DNA of 64,000 nucleotides from Pseudomonas putida (GTDB lineage: Bacteria > Pseudomonadota > Gammaproteobacteria > Pseudomonadales > Pseudomonadaceae). The position numbers and the translations under genes are program-made. Below, piece by piece: positions 17,201-24,154 of this stretch. The notes beneath the pieces are model-generated. The model worked only from the letters and a program-made list of their open reading frames with translations. It had not been told where the DNA came from and made no database searches. The DNA lies in contig NZ_CP026115.2 in the NCBI RefSeq assembly GCF_009883635.2, forward strand, positions 4,960,001 to 5,024,000. The letters run 5' to 3'. Each line of letters opens with the position of its first letter. Position 1 is the first letter of the stretch.

Positions 17201-18162
17201 ATAGAGATTACGGATATGACGACTTGATGCTGCAACCCAAGCCGGGTAGCCCACTCGGGAAAGCAACCAATTTTAGCGGGACCTTGACGTTCAAGAGCGC
17301 TGGAGGCTTAGCGCAATCCGACGTTTCATTTACCCCGGCATTCAATACGTCGCAGCCTATGACAGAAAAGGGGTTAAAATGGAGATTGAATACATCCGGC
17401 AAGAGTGGGAAGTTTGGGATAGAGGTCAAGGTTGAAGGACTGCAAGGCGTGCTGGATGTGCCTAAATGCTTCCTGATATCCAGTAATCCGGCGGACGAAT
17501 TAACCTTGGTGGACCCGGGTTCCTCAAATAAGCTGATGGTACGAGGCGAGTCAGATACCAGTTCTTTCGTGGTGAAGTGGTCAGCTAGCAGTCCATTGAT
17601 TGAATTGGGAGATGAACTTTTTCTCGATGCATCGGGTAATGTTGATTGCCTGGCAACCGCACCTCAGGTTGGTCAGAGAATTAAAATGACTTCGGCGGGA
17701 AGTGCGGCGTGGCAGGTGACTGCCTCTGGCACTAATAGTGGTAAACGAAGTATCAGTGTGATGTCGAAATTCATGCGCGGAAACGGCAAATCTGTCTCCT
17801 ACAGGGTCCACTCAAAGTCTGCGAAGGATGAGATTCGCATTCGTTTTGGAGGGCAGCTTATCCCTGCTGATCAGTGGGGTTCGGAGGCAATGTTTAATGC
17901 CCAGAAGGCGTTGGCTATAGAGGCTGTCTCGTCGGCGCTCACGGGGAATGACTGCAAAATAAGTTACACCGTCGAAGGGGAGCAAGATAAAATTTATATA
18001 TTACCTGCTGCTCCTCGTGTGTTTGGCGGGAGCGTCTCTTACTCGGTGGCTTCAGATATATGGAGGATCAGGACCTGGACTATTAATTTCTCTTTTTCTA
18101 TCGATGGGCAGTCGGTCAATTTTTCGGACAAGGCATTTTTACGAGTCAAGTATACCGGTTGA
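14218..18162 (+). CDS. Unrecognised 1314-residue beta-repeat protein inside the Tc locus
   Basis: No family recognised. Three regions can be described. (a) ~1-180: a beta-sandwich-looking domain with regular aromatic strands (WQVEGDYEHYEEDGHPYVGL, DYWLGCEYDTGRLTDCWLHV), reminiscent of carbohydrate-binding modules. (b) ~300-415: one Ig-like domain. (c) ~420-1210: seven tandem repeats of 106-116 residues, each with GSPL near the start, a W-x-L segment, SG-x-F-x-(L/I/F)-E-(I/V) in the middle and (S/N)DEA(D/E) at the end; the seventh is degenerate. A ~105-residue tail follows. No signal peptide, transmembrane segment or catalytic motif. Start: ATG 14218 with GGAG (14208-14211) at 6-nt spacing; ATG 14212 is too close. 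It lies 24 bp after A2, probably in the same operon. The second half is more AT-rich than its neighbours. An adhesin or accessory toxin subunit is inference. Confidence 0.8.
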   Translation: MVKRNEPGAGSKAQESKSHDLVKEPSFPLGSIGKGKSWQVEGDYEHYEEDGHPYVGLAPGASLWQDITLPVTANPVENGRPDYWLGCEYDTGRLTDCWLHVYDITGDEPGNLLHSRAMEGIQPEESEASDALVNWTTLPLLRIKDLASTIKVIRIKFIAGKGSNRLNLRNTDLDVRLPALAATLRLVVDPDGLKIEQTAPPYKFCHGAVHRFGISEVETDSWLHQKASLSWHGETLPREYALQANPPFNRGAPDEESFQQLEDATAWLVSSTAKPDTNSGVLALGISSYWQAEIREVAASVGDYVNDLSAIVGGDSALIIDDESANKATLTTTVSNHFAPERKVEKIPVEWWVNGRLLGTVPVDQQGQSQIDYKPEKGDEGDANQAEITAIVKNELGEASRQVKNLRVFTTSPWLDQVQVLLDGKEVDLKNLGLHLSRGDKARKLVLKPKAIPGNFFIGRDVMLASPGDSAGKLGISFEPSTARKMPESGLEWLIEGGSTSGLFTFEAKATGLSAPFVLKGVQMSQNLSDEADLTVSDATPSGAPLFWRTQAGSVALLPKKESPLADLGLETWLRFVKVNLEQSSIPASPAYEAKRSLMAAGLQWSLTGWAASSGVFGLEIHVEGFTKPWVVSKAVLLSKNLNDEAEIQLLQSPMLFERKVYQLVTVAVKDGSPLTGLGFKGVMEFLDGTVKQANMSAQPGFGSLNPLTSDGKLTWVLTGGDVSGTFGFEISVKDFNWPLRLDVGKALLMSTTLSDEADIKIEGSVPDDTVVFNRKKTYKVELVPKTGSPLGLSRLKGWSGTSLPSEPEVSVEREITPNGLKWEVTAPDSSRKFDLQLYMRGFRDQGLIIKDCLVLAEDLSEEAELQVTGSSAGGVGHFWRKTSGEVRLVPKSGSPLAGSALKATLMFVPVAGGITQAQLPATPNYKEPQPIAVSGSKWSLLPADVSGAFALEISVGKFSGSLKLEVGIVLSKLLADEAELRLSGNVWSAPFVLYRDYGYDDLMLQPKPGSPLGKATNFSGTLTFKSAGGLAQSDVSFTPAFNTSQPMTEKGLKWRLNTSGKSGKFGIEVKVEGLQGVLDVPKCFLISSNPADELTLVDPGSSNKLMVRGESDTSSFVVKWSASSPLIELGDELFLDASGNVDCLATAPQVGQRIKMTSAGSAAWQVTASGTNSGKRSISVMSKFMRGNGKSVSYRVHSKSAKDEIRIRFGGQLIPADQWGSEAMFNAQKALAIEAVSSALTGNDCKISYTVEGEQDKIYILPAAPRVFGGSVSYSVASDIWRIRTWTINFSFSIDGQSVNFSDKAFLRVKYTG
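15475..17842 (+). repeat. Seven tandem ~112-codon repeats within the Tc-locus repeat gene
   Basis: Repeat ends are marked by a DEA(D/E)-like motif at residues ~530, 644, 756, 862, 977, 1093 and 1204 (spacings 114, 112, 106, 115, 116 and 111). Examples are LSDEADLTV, LNDEAEIQL, LSDEADIKI, LSEEAELQV and LADEAELRL. The copies are diverged at the DNA level, so they are old rather than recent duplications. Confidence 0.8.
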
Positions 18163-18248
18163 CACTTCAGGACACGCCGAGGGCTGGCTTTGGCTTGGCG
18201 AAAAGGTAAGTGTAGGAGTGGTAGTCACTAGTTGAATGGAGTGTTTCA

Positions 18249-21200
18249 ATGTTTGAACCATCATCTTCCTCAACCCCATCGCCAGATGAGAGCCGCACTC
18301 CGTTTTTCTCTTCGCCTTCGCTACCCAAAGGCGGCGGCACCGTCTCCATCGGCGGCGGCATGCTCAGCGCCGGTGGCCCGGACGGCGCCGCCGGTTGGCA
18401 ACTGCCGCTGCCCTCGCCAGCAGGCCGCGCCCTGTCCGCCGAACTGACCCTGCAGTACTCCTCCGGCGGCGGCAATGGCGCGTTCGGCGCCGGCTGGGAC
18501 TGCGCGTTGCCGGCCGTGGTGCGCATGACCCGTTTCGGCTTCCCGAAGTACGACGCCAGCGACCGCCTGGCCGGCCCGTCGGGCGAGGAGATCCTGCGTG
18601 CAGGCGCGCCTCGCCAGGCCAGCCGCTTGCCGTTGGCCGATACCCCGGGAAACTACACCGTGACGCCGTGGCAGTCGCGCCGTGGCAGCGCGGCGGAGCG
18701 CCTGGAGCACTGGGTGGAGGACGCTGGCGACCAGCCGGCGGGCTTCTGGCTGCACTACCCCGGTGACGGCAGCTTGTCGTTGTACGGCTGGTCGCCGTCG
18801 GCCCGGCTGCAAGACCCGGCCCAGGCCGGGCATGTCGCCTGCTGGTACCTCGAAGAGACGGTTTCCGCCCGGGGCGAGCATGTGGTGTATCGCTATCGCG
18901 GTGAGGATGCCGAGGGCTGCAGCGACGATGAGCTGGCGGCCCACCCCGTGGTCACTCACGTCTACCCCGCGTCAGTGCATGCCATGAATGTCACACCCTC
19001 GACCGCCTTGCTGATCCCGCAGGGCGCCTTCGAGGAAAGCGACTTCCTCAGCTTCACCCTGTTCGACTACGGCGAACGCGGCGCCAACCCCGGCACACCG
19101 CCACCGCTCGATCCCCAAAAACCCTGGCCGCTGCGCGAGGACCGTTTCTCGTTCTGGCGCTACGGCTTCAACGTGCGCGTTCGCCGCCTGTGCCGCGACG
19201 TGTTGCTCTGGCACCGCACTGCACGCATGAAAGGTGAGGGCGACGACACACCCACCCTGGTGGCCCGCGTGCACCTGGATTACGACAGCAGTGCGGTCAC
19301 CAGTGTGCTGGCGTCGGCGCAACAGGTTACGCATGAAACCAGCAGCCACATGCCGCCGCTGGAGTTCGAGCTGAGCCGGCCAGGCCGTAACGAGCCGGCT
19401 TGGCAGGCGCTGGAGGAACTGGACGGTTTCTGGTCGCCGGCCTGGCAATTGGCGGACCTGTATGGTGAAGGGATCCCCGGCCTGCTGTACCTCGATCAGG
19501 GCGCCTGGCACTACCGGGCACCGCAACGGCGCAAAGGCGGCGAACAGGACGCGATCACCTGGGGCAAGCCTCAACCCCTGCGGATTCAACCAGACAGCAC
19601 GACTGGCAGGCTGATGGACCTGGACGGCGATGGTCGCCCGGAGTGGCTGGTCACCGCGGGCTTGTGCGGCAGCTTCACCCTGGCCCCCGATGGCACCTGG
19701 GGCGGCCTTGTGCCTTTGAGCGCCTTGCCGACCGAGTTTGATCACCCCCAGGCGCTGATGACCGACCTGACCGGCGATAGTCAACAGGATGTCGTGCTGT
19801 TGCGTGCCCTGGGGCCAAAGAGTGTGCGCCTTTACCCCTCGAACGGCACCGCAGGTTGGTTGGCCGCGCTCACGAACGAAGGCAGCGAGCCATTGCCTTC
19901 CGTTGAGCCTTCCGAGCGCCAGCTGGTCGCTTTCGCCGACCCCGCCGGCAGTGGCCAGGCCCACCTGATGCGCATCACGGGCGAGGGGGTGACCCTGTGG
20001 CCTTCACTTGGCTATGGCCGTTTCGCCGACGCCATCGCGATCCCTGGCTTCGAAGTCGAAGACTTCAATGCCTCAAGGGTGTTCCTGGCCGACACCGATG
20101 GCGCCGGTACCACCGATATCCTTTATCTGCAGCCTGATGGCATTCGGGTGTTCGTCAGCCAAAGCGGCAACCGCTACCAGGAGGGCGCTCTCATCCCCGC
20201 ACCACACGGGGTGACGCTGGATGCGACCTGTTTCCTGCAGGTCGCGGACATGCTCGGCCAGGGCACGGCGGACCTGCTGCTTACCAGCCCTCATCATGGC
20301 CCGGGCCTGCGACCGTGCAGCTGGCTGTACCGCTTCAACGAAAAGCGCCCCTGGTTGCTGGACACCGTGGTGGACAACGCCGGTGGCCGTACGCAGCTGG
20401 CCTATCGCAGCTCGGCGCAGGCCTGGCTGGACGAGAAGGCGGCGGTGATCGCAGCCACCGGCAAGACCCCGGTCAGTTACCTGCCGTTCCCGGTGCACAC
20501 GGTCAGCCAGATCACCCGCTACAACGACACCACCGGCTTGTGCCTGGGCAGCCAGACCACTTACCTGGGGGGGATATGGGACGGCAAAGAGCGCGAGTTC
20601 GCGGGTTTCACCCGGTTGCTGCAGACCGATACCCATGCACTGGCCAGCAAGGGCGCCGCGCACCTGTCGCCGCCTGCGCGCACGTGCAGCTGGTTCCATT
20701 CCGGCATCGAAGCGCATGATCAATTTGCCCAAGGGGCCCATACCGAGGCCGAGCACGGCTTCGACCCTGGCGCGGTGCGCTTCACCCAGTGGCAGGCAGA
20801 AGGTGAGCAGGCGTTCGAGCCCGAGCCGGCCGAGCGTGCCTGGTTGTTCCGCGCCCTGCGCGGGCAGCTGATGCGCGTGGAAGTCTACGGTGAGGACGGC
20901 CATGAGCGCGCCGACCGGCCCTACAGCGTGGCGCGGCCACGTTTGCAGGTGCGCGCCTGTGCGACGGCCGACCCACAGCGCCCGGCGGCGCTGGTGACGC
21001 CCGTTCAGGCCCTGACGGTTAGCTGCGAACGCATATCCGAAGACCCGCAGATCAAGCAGGACATCGTGCTGCGCCAGGATGCCTACGGCACGGTGCTGGA
21101 GAGCGTCAGCATCCATTACCCGCGGCGCCTCTCGCCTGAGGCACTCGAGGCAGAAGAGCGAGACCGGGCGATCTATCCGAAGTCGCTGCCGGAAGGGCTG

Positions 21201-23336
21201 ATCACCGCCAGTTGCGATCCCCAGCAATACGATTGCTGGGTCAACCTTACGCGCACCACGGTGCACAATCTGGTCGACGACGACAGCTGGGTGATCGGCT
21301 TGCCCGATACCCAGCGCAAGGATGTGGTGCGCCTTGCGCTCAGCGATGAGCCGGCCGCTGGTTTCACCCTTGAGTACCTGCTGGAAAACGGGCTGCCGCT
21401 GGCCGACCCGGGCAAGACCACCCTGGCCGGCTACGAGAAAGTGGTCTGGCGCGATGCCGACGGCAGCGGTGTCGCCAACATGCCGTCACCCCAGGCGTTG
21501 GTGGCCTATACCCGCACCGCGATGCTCGACAAGGCCTCGCTGGATGTCTTGCGCCCCACCTTCGAGCAGACCTTGCAGGACCTGGTGGAGCAAGCACTCA
21601 AGGCGCCTGACAACCACCCGGAGGTCTTGCAGCGGGTGCGCCAGCGCTTGCCAGCCCTGGATAAGGATGAGTCGCTTTATCCGGTGTTGCTCGCTTACCT
21701 GAAGACTGCGCCAGACGATCAAGCCGCCAGTGGCATATTGCGTGAAGCCTTGAAATCGGTGATTTCGGTGGATGCACTACGCCTGCGTCTGCTCTATGCC
21801 GACCCGGCTCACTTGCCCGACGGCCTGCAAGAAGCGGTATACAAGCAAAGCCGCGTAGCGGATACGGCGCTGTGGGCGGTGCTGACCTGGTTTGCCAGCT
21901 ATGAGGAAGAAGGCAGCACGGACCTGGCCCTGTTGCACGGCAAGGTCGATGAAGCCCTGGGTCGCGCCAATGCCTCATCTGTGTTCTGGCGTGCTGTACT
22001 GAACGCCTTGCAACCACGTGTCGATGACGTGCAATTGCCGCAGGCCAACCAAGCCTGGCTGGGTGCAGTCCAGACGTTGCTGAACAGCCGCGTGCAAGCC
22101 GAATCGCTGGCTGAGCTGCTCAAGCGCGGTGGCTATGTTGCCATGCATCGCGCTCCTGATGCGCCGGAGCTGGCCGACCCCCACGACCCGGAGGGTATCG
22201 GTACGCCGGGTATCCTGGGCGAACCCTTGGTCGAGGAGGCCTATTGCGGGCACCACGGTATCAGCCTCTACCACGGTGCCGCGCAGTTCTGGCTGGCCAG
22301 GACGGTACAGGAGAACACGGTCACCGGGCCCATCCAGCTGGAATACACCGCCCATGGCCTGGCGCTGCGCCTGGTCACCGACGCTGCAGGCCTGACCACG
22401 ACGGTCGAGGCGCATGACTGGCGTTTTCTCATGCCGATCCAGATCAAGGACGCCAACGACAACACCAGCACCGTCGAGCTTGATGCCCTCGGCCGGGTAC
22501 GGCATACGCGCTTCTACGGCACCGAGACGCCTGGTGGCAGTGATGAAGCGGTGATGAGCGGCTACACCCCGGAGGTGCCCTTCGACCCACCTGTCTCGGT
22601 CGAAGCTGCGGTTGCGCTGAACCTGAGCAAGAAGGTCCCGGTGGCCCAGGCGTTCACCGTCATCGCCGACAGCTGGATGCCGCTGGCGCTGAACGCCGAT
22701 GGCAGTGTCGATGGCACACGACGGTGTGGCGAAATGGCCTGGCGCCGCGTTGCCCGGCACCTGAGCCGTGATGGGCTGGCCGTGCCATCGATCATGGATG
22801 GGCGCACGCCGCCCCATGTGATCCAGATCCAGACCGACCGCTATGACAGCGATCCCGAACAGCAGGTCAGGGTCAAGGTGGTGCTCAACGGCGGTGGCCA
22901 GATCTTGCAGACCGCCATTCTCAACCCGCCGGGCGAAGCCTTTGTGCGGACTGAAAAGGGTGGGTTGGAGACCGACGACAAGCAGCAGGCCGTCACCCGC
23001 GACACCGAGGTGCGCTGGGCGGTGACCGGCAAGACCGAGTTCGACAACAAAGGCCAGGCGGTGCGCGTGTGGCTACCGTTCTATCTGGACGACTGGCGTT
23101 GGGTCAGCGACGACAGCGCGCGCGAGGGCATCTACGCCGACACCCACTACTACGATGCCCTGGGCCGTGAGTACAAGGTGGTGTGCGCCAATGGCGAAGA
23201 TGTGGAAGGTGAGTGGGCCAACTACGAACGGCGGGTGCAGGTGTACCCGTGGTTCACCGTGTCGGAGGACGAGAACGACACTTGGGCCGAGGTGATCGAG
23301 CTGGCGCGGGCCAGGGCCAGGCGGACGTTGCACTGA
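18249..23336 (+). CDS. Tc toxin subunit B (TcaC/SpvB-type) with extra helical insertion
   Basis: A 1695-residue TcB protein. Order: SpvB domain (from ~25, LPKGGGTVSIGGGMLSAGGP and LQYSSGGGNGAFGAGWDC); VCBS/FG-GAP-like beta-propeller repeats (~455-700: MDLDGDGRPEWLVT, TDLTGDSQQDVVLL, ADTDGAGTTDILYL); TcdB middle domains (~700-1030: TYLGGIWDGKEREFAGFTRL); and the conserved end (WAVTGKTEFDNKGQAVRVWL; DWRWVSDDSAREGIYADTHY). TcB normally forms the shell that, with TcC, encloses the toxic C-terminal peptide and docks on TcA. The protein is ~200 residues longer than usual TcB (about 1480). The surplus is a helical stretch at ~1100-1285, before the conserved GGYVAMHR and AAQFWLAR region. GGAG at 18238-18241 precedes the ATG. 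No TcC gene follows. Confidence 0.92.
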   Translation: MFEPSSSSTPSPDESRTPFFSSPSLPKGGGTVSIGGGMLSAGGPDGAAGWQLPLPSPAGRALSAELTLQYSSGGGNGAFGAGWDCALPAVVRMTRFGFPKYDASDRLAGPSGEEILRAGAPRQASRLPLADTPGNYTVTPWQSRRGSAAERLEHWVEDAGDQPAGFWLHYPGDGSLSLYGWSPSARLQDPAQAGHVACWYLEETVSARGEHVVYRYRGEDAEGCSDDELAAHPVVTHVYPASVHAMNVTPSTALLIPQGAFEESDFLSFTLFDYGERGANPGTPPPLDPQKPWPLREDRFSFWRYGFNVRVRRLCRDVLLWHRTARMKGEGDDTPTLVARVHLDYDSSAVTSVLASAQQVTHETSSHMPPLEFELSRPGRNEPAWQALEELDGFWSPAWQLADLYGEGIPGLLYLDQGAWHYRAPQRRKGGEQDAITWGKPQPLRIQPDSTTGRLMDLDGDGRPEWLVTAGLCGSFTLAPDGTWGGLVPLSALPTEFDHPQALMTDLTGDSQQDVVLLRALGPKSVRLYPSNGTAGWLAALTNEGSEPLPSVEPSERQLVAFADPAGSGQAHLMRITGEGVTLWPSLGYGRFADAIAIPGFEVEDFNASRVFLADTDGAGTTDILYLQPDGIRVFVSQSGNRYQEGALIPAPHGVTLDATCFLQVADMLGQGTADLLLTSPHHGPGLRPCSWLYRFNEKRPWLLDTVVDNAGGRTQLAYRSSAQAWLDEKAAVIAATGKTPVSYLPFPVHTVSQITRYNDTTGLCLGSQTTYLGGIWDGKEREFAGFTRLLQTDTHALASKGAAHLSPPARTCSWFHSGIEAHDQFAQGAHTEAEHGFDPGAVRFTQWQAEGEQAFEPEPAERAWLFRALRGQLMRVEVYGEDGHERADRPYSVARPRLQVRACATADPQRPAALVTPVQALTVSCERISEDPQIKQDIVLRQDAYGTVLESVSIHYPRRLSPEALEAEERDRAIYPKSLPEGLITASCDPQQYDCWVNLTRTTVHNLVDDDSWVIGLPDTQRKDVVRLALSDEPAAGFTLEYLLENGLPLADPGKTTLAGYEKVVWRDADGSGVANMPSPQALVAYTRTAMLDKASLDVLRPTFEQTLQDLVEQALKAPDNHPEVLQRVRQRLPALDKDESLYPVLLAYLKTAPDDQAASGILREALKSVISVDALRLRLLYADPAHLPDGLQEAVYKQSRVADTALWAVLTWFASYEEEGSTDLALLHGKVDEALGRANASSVFWRAVLNALQPRVDDVQLPQANQAWLGAVQTLLNSRVQAESLAELLKRGGYVAMHRAPDAPELADPHDPEGIGTPGILGEPLVEEAYCGHHGISLYHGAAQFWLARTVQENTVTGPIQLEYTAHGLALRLVTDAAGLTTTVEAHDWRFLMPIQIKDANDNTSTVELDALGRVRHTRFYGTETPGGSDEAVMSGYTPEVPFDPPVSVEAAVALNLSKKVPVAQAFTVIADSWMPLALNADGSVDGTRRCGEMAWRRVARHLSRDGLAVPSIMDGRTPPHVIQIQTDRYDSDPEQQVRVKVVLNGGGQILQTAILNPPGEAFVRTEKGGLETDDKQQAVTRDTEVRWAVTGKTEFDNKGQAVRVWLPFYLDDWRWVSDDSAREGIYADTHYYDALGREYKVVCANGEDVEGEWANYERRVQVYPWFTVSEDENDTWAEVIELARARARRTLH

Positions 23337-23417
23337 AGGCAGGAGGCCCTCTATGGTAGTCACCTCGTTAGCCCTCCAGCATGACGGCACGCCGGAGTTT
23401 TGGTCAGGTAGTAACAA

Positions 23418-23435
23418 GGGGCCGCAAGCGGCCCC
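23418..23435. other. GC-rich hairpin between convergent tcB and ridA-like gene
   Basis: GGGGCCGCAAGCGGCCCC is a perfect stem-loop between the 3' ends of the convergent TcB and RidA-like genes. No T-run follows on either strand, so it may be a bidirectional attenuating hairpin rather than a canonical terminator. A closely related hairpin is at 60002-60019. Confidence 0.45.
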
Positions 23436-23442
23436 GGGAATC

Positions 23443-23781
23443 TCAAAGCTGCCCGAAAGCCTGAATCTCGATCCGATATTCAGGCGTCGCCAACGCAGCA
23501 CCCACACACGCCCGCACTGGCGGCTGACTCCCCACCCAGGCGTCATACACCTCGTTCATGGCCGCAAACTCGCCCATGTCCGCCAGCCAGATCTGCATGC
23601 GCGTAAGGTGCTGCTTGCCTGCCCCGATCTGCGCCAGCCATTGCTCCAGCTGCGCCAGCACACAGCGGGTCTGGGCAGCGATATCACCCGATTCCAGCGC
23701 AACGATCCCCGAAGTCTCGATGCGCCCATCCACCAGCACCATCTGGCTGGCCCGTGGGCCAGGGTTGATCCGTTCGATCAT
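23443..23781 (-). CDS. RidA/YjgF family protein
   Basis: A 112-residue protein of the RidA (YjgF/YER057c/UK114) family, trimeric cytoplasmic enzymes that hydrolyse reactive enamine/imine intermediates released by flavin- or PLP-dependent amine chemistry. Visible features are a short N-terminal strand MIERINPG, the central QTRCVLAQLEQWLAQIGAG helix, and a C-terminal PPVRACVGAAL segment with the conserved Arg, followed by YRIEIQAFG. Start ATG 23781; an upstream in-frame extension to 23838 overlaps the cupin gene and is rejected. It is the last gene of MFS transporter - cupin - RidA (12-bp gaps). Partnership with the nearby FAD amine/amino-acid oxidases, whose imine products RidA proteins detoxify, is inference. 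Confidence 0.85.
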   Translation of the reverse strand: MIERINPGPRASQMVLVDGRIETSGIVALESGDIAAQTRCVLAQLEQWLAQIGAGKQHLTRMQIWLADMGEFAAMNEVYDAWVGSQPPVRACVGAALATPEYRIEIQAFGQL

Positions 23782-23792
23782 CTGCCGGCTCC

Positions 23793-24143
23793 TCAGAACA
23801 GCACGTAGGTCTTGCGCAGGGTTTCGTGGATATGCCACACGCCCTCGCAGTTTTCCGGAAACAGCACCGCATCGCCGGCACGCAGCTCCACCGGTTCGCC
23901 ACCATCAGGGGTGAAGGTGCAACGACCGCTGACGATATGGCTGAACTCGCGGTTCTTGAGGAAGCGGCGGAATACCCCCGGGCTGCTTTCCCACACGCCG
24001 ATGCTGGCGCCCACCGCTTGATCGGTCTGGTCCTGGGCAGACGCGGCATGGGCGACAGGTTCGCCAATCGGCAGGCGGGCAGGGGCCGGCTCGCCCAGCA
24101 GCGAGGCAGGGGCATTGCGGACAACAGTAAGGACTTGGCTCAT
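23793..24143 (-). CDS. Cupin-domain protein (DUF861/EutQ-type small cupin)
   Basis: A 116-residue single-domain cupin. The C-terminal two thirds carry the beta-barrel motifs: FSHIVSGRCTFTPDGGEPVE, then LRAGDAVLFPENCEGVWHIH, matching the second cupin motif G-D-x-x-x-F-P. Many small cupins of this type lie in amine or amino-acid catabolic operons, with unknown or isomerase-like roles. It sits between the MFS transporter and RidA with 11-bp gaps, so it is certainly co-transcribed. Substrate unknown. Confidence 0.8.
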   Translation of the reverse strand: MSQVLTVVRNAPASLLGEPAPARLPIGEPVAHAASAQDQTDQAVGASIGVWESSPGVFRRFLKNREFSHIVSGRCTFTPDGGEPVELRAGDAVLFPENCEGVWHIHETLRKTYVLF

Positions 24144-24154
24144 GACGGGTTCCT

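Noticed and set aside
15475..17842. Regular repeats as a possible CRISPR or recent tandem duplication
   Set aside because: The units are 320-350 bp, in frame, and diverged in DNA while similar only in protein motifs; these are protein domains.
23353..23808. Possible 151-codon TcC remnant after TcB
   Set aside because: It has a good Shine-Dalgarno, but the translation is not TcC-like and most of it is antisense to the RidA gene. Kept only as a finding about the missing TcC.
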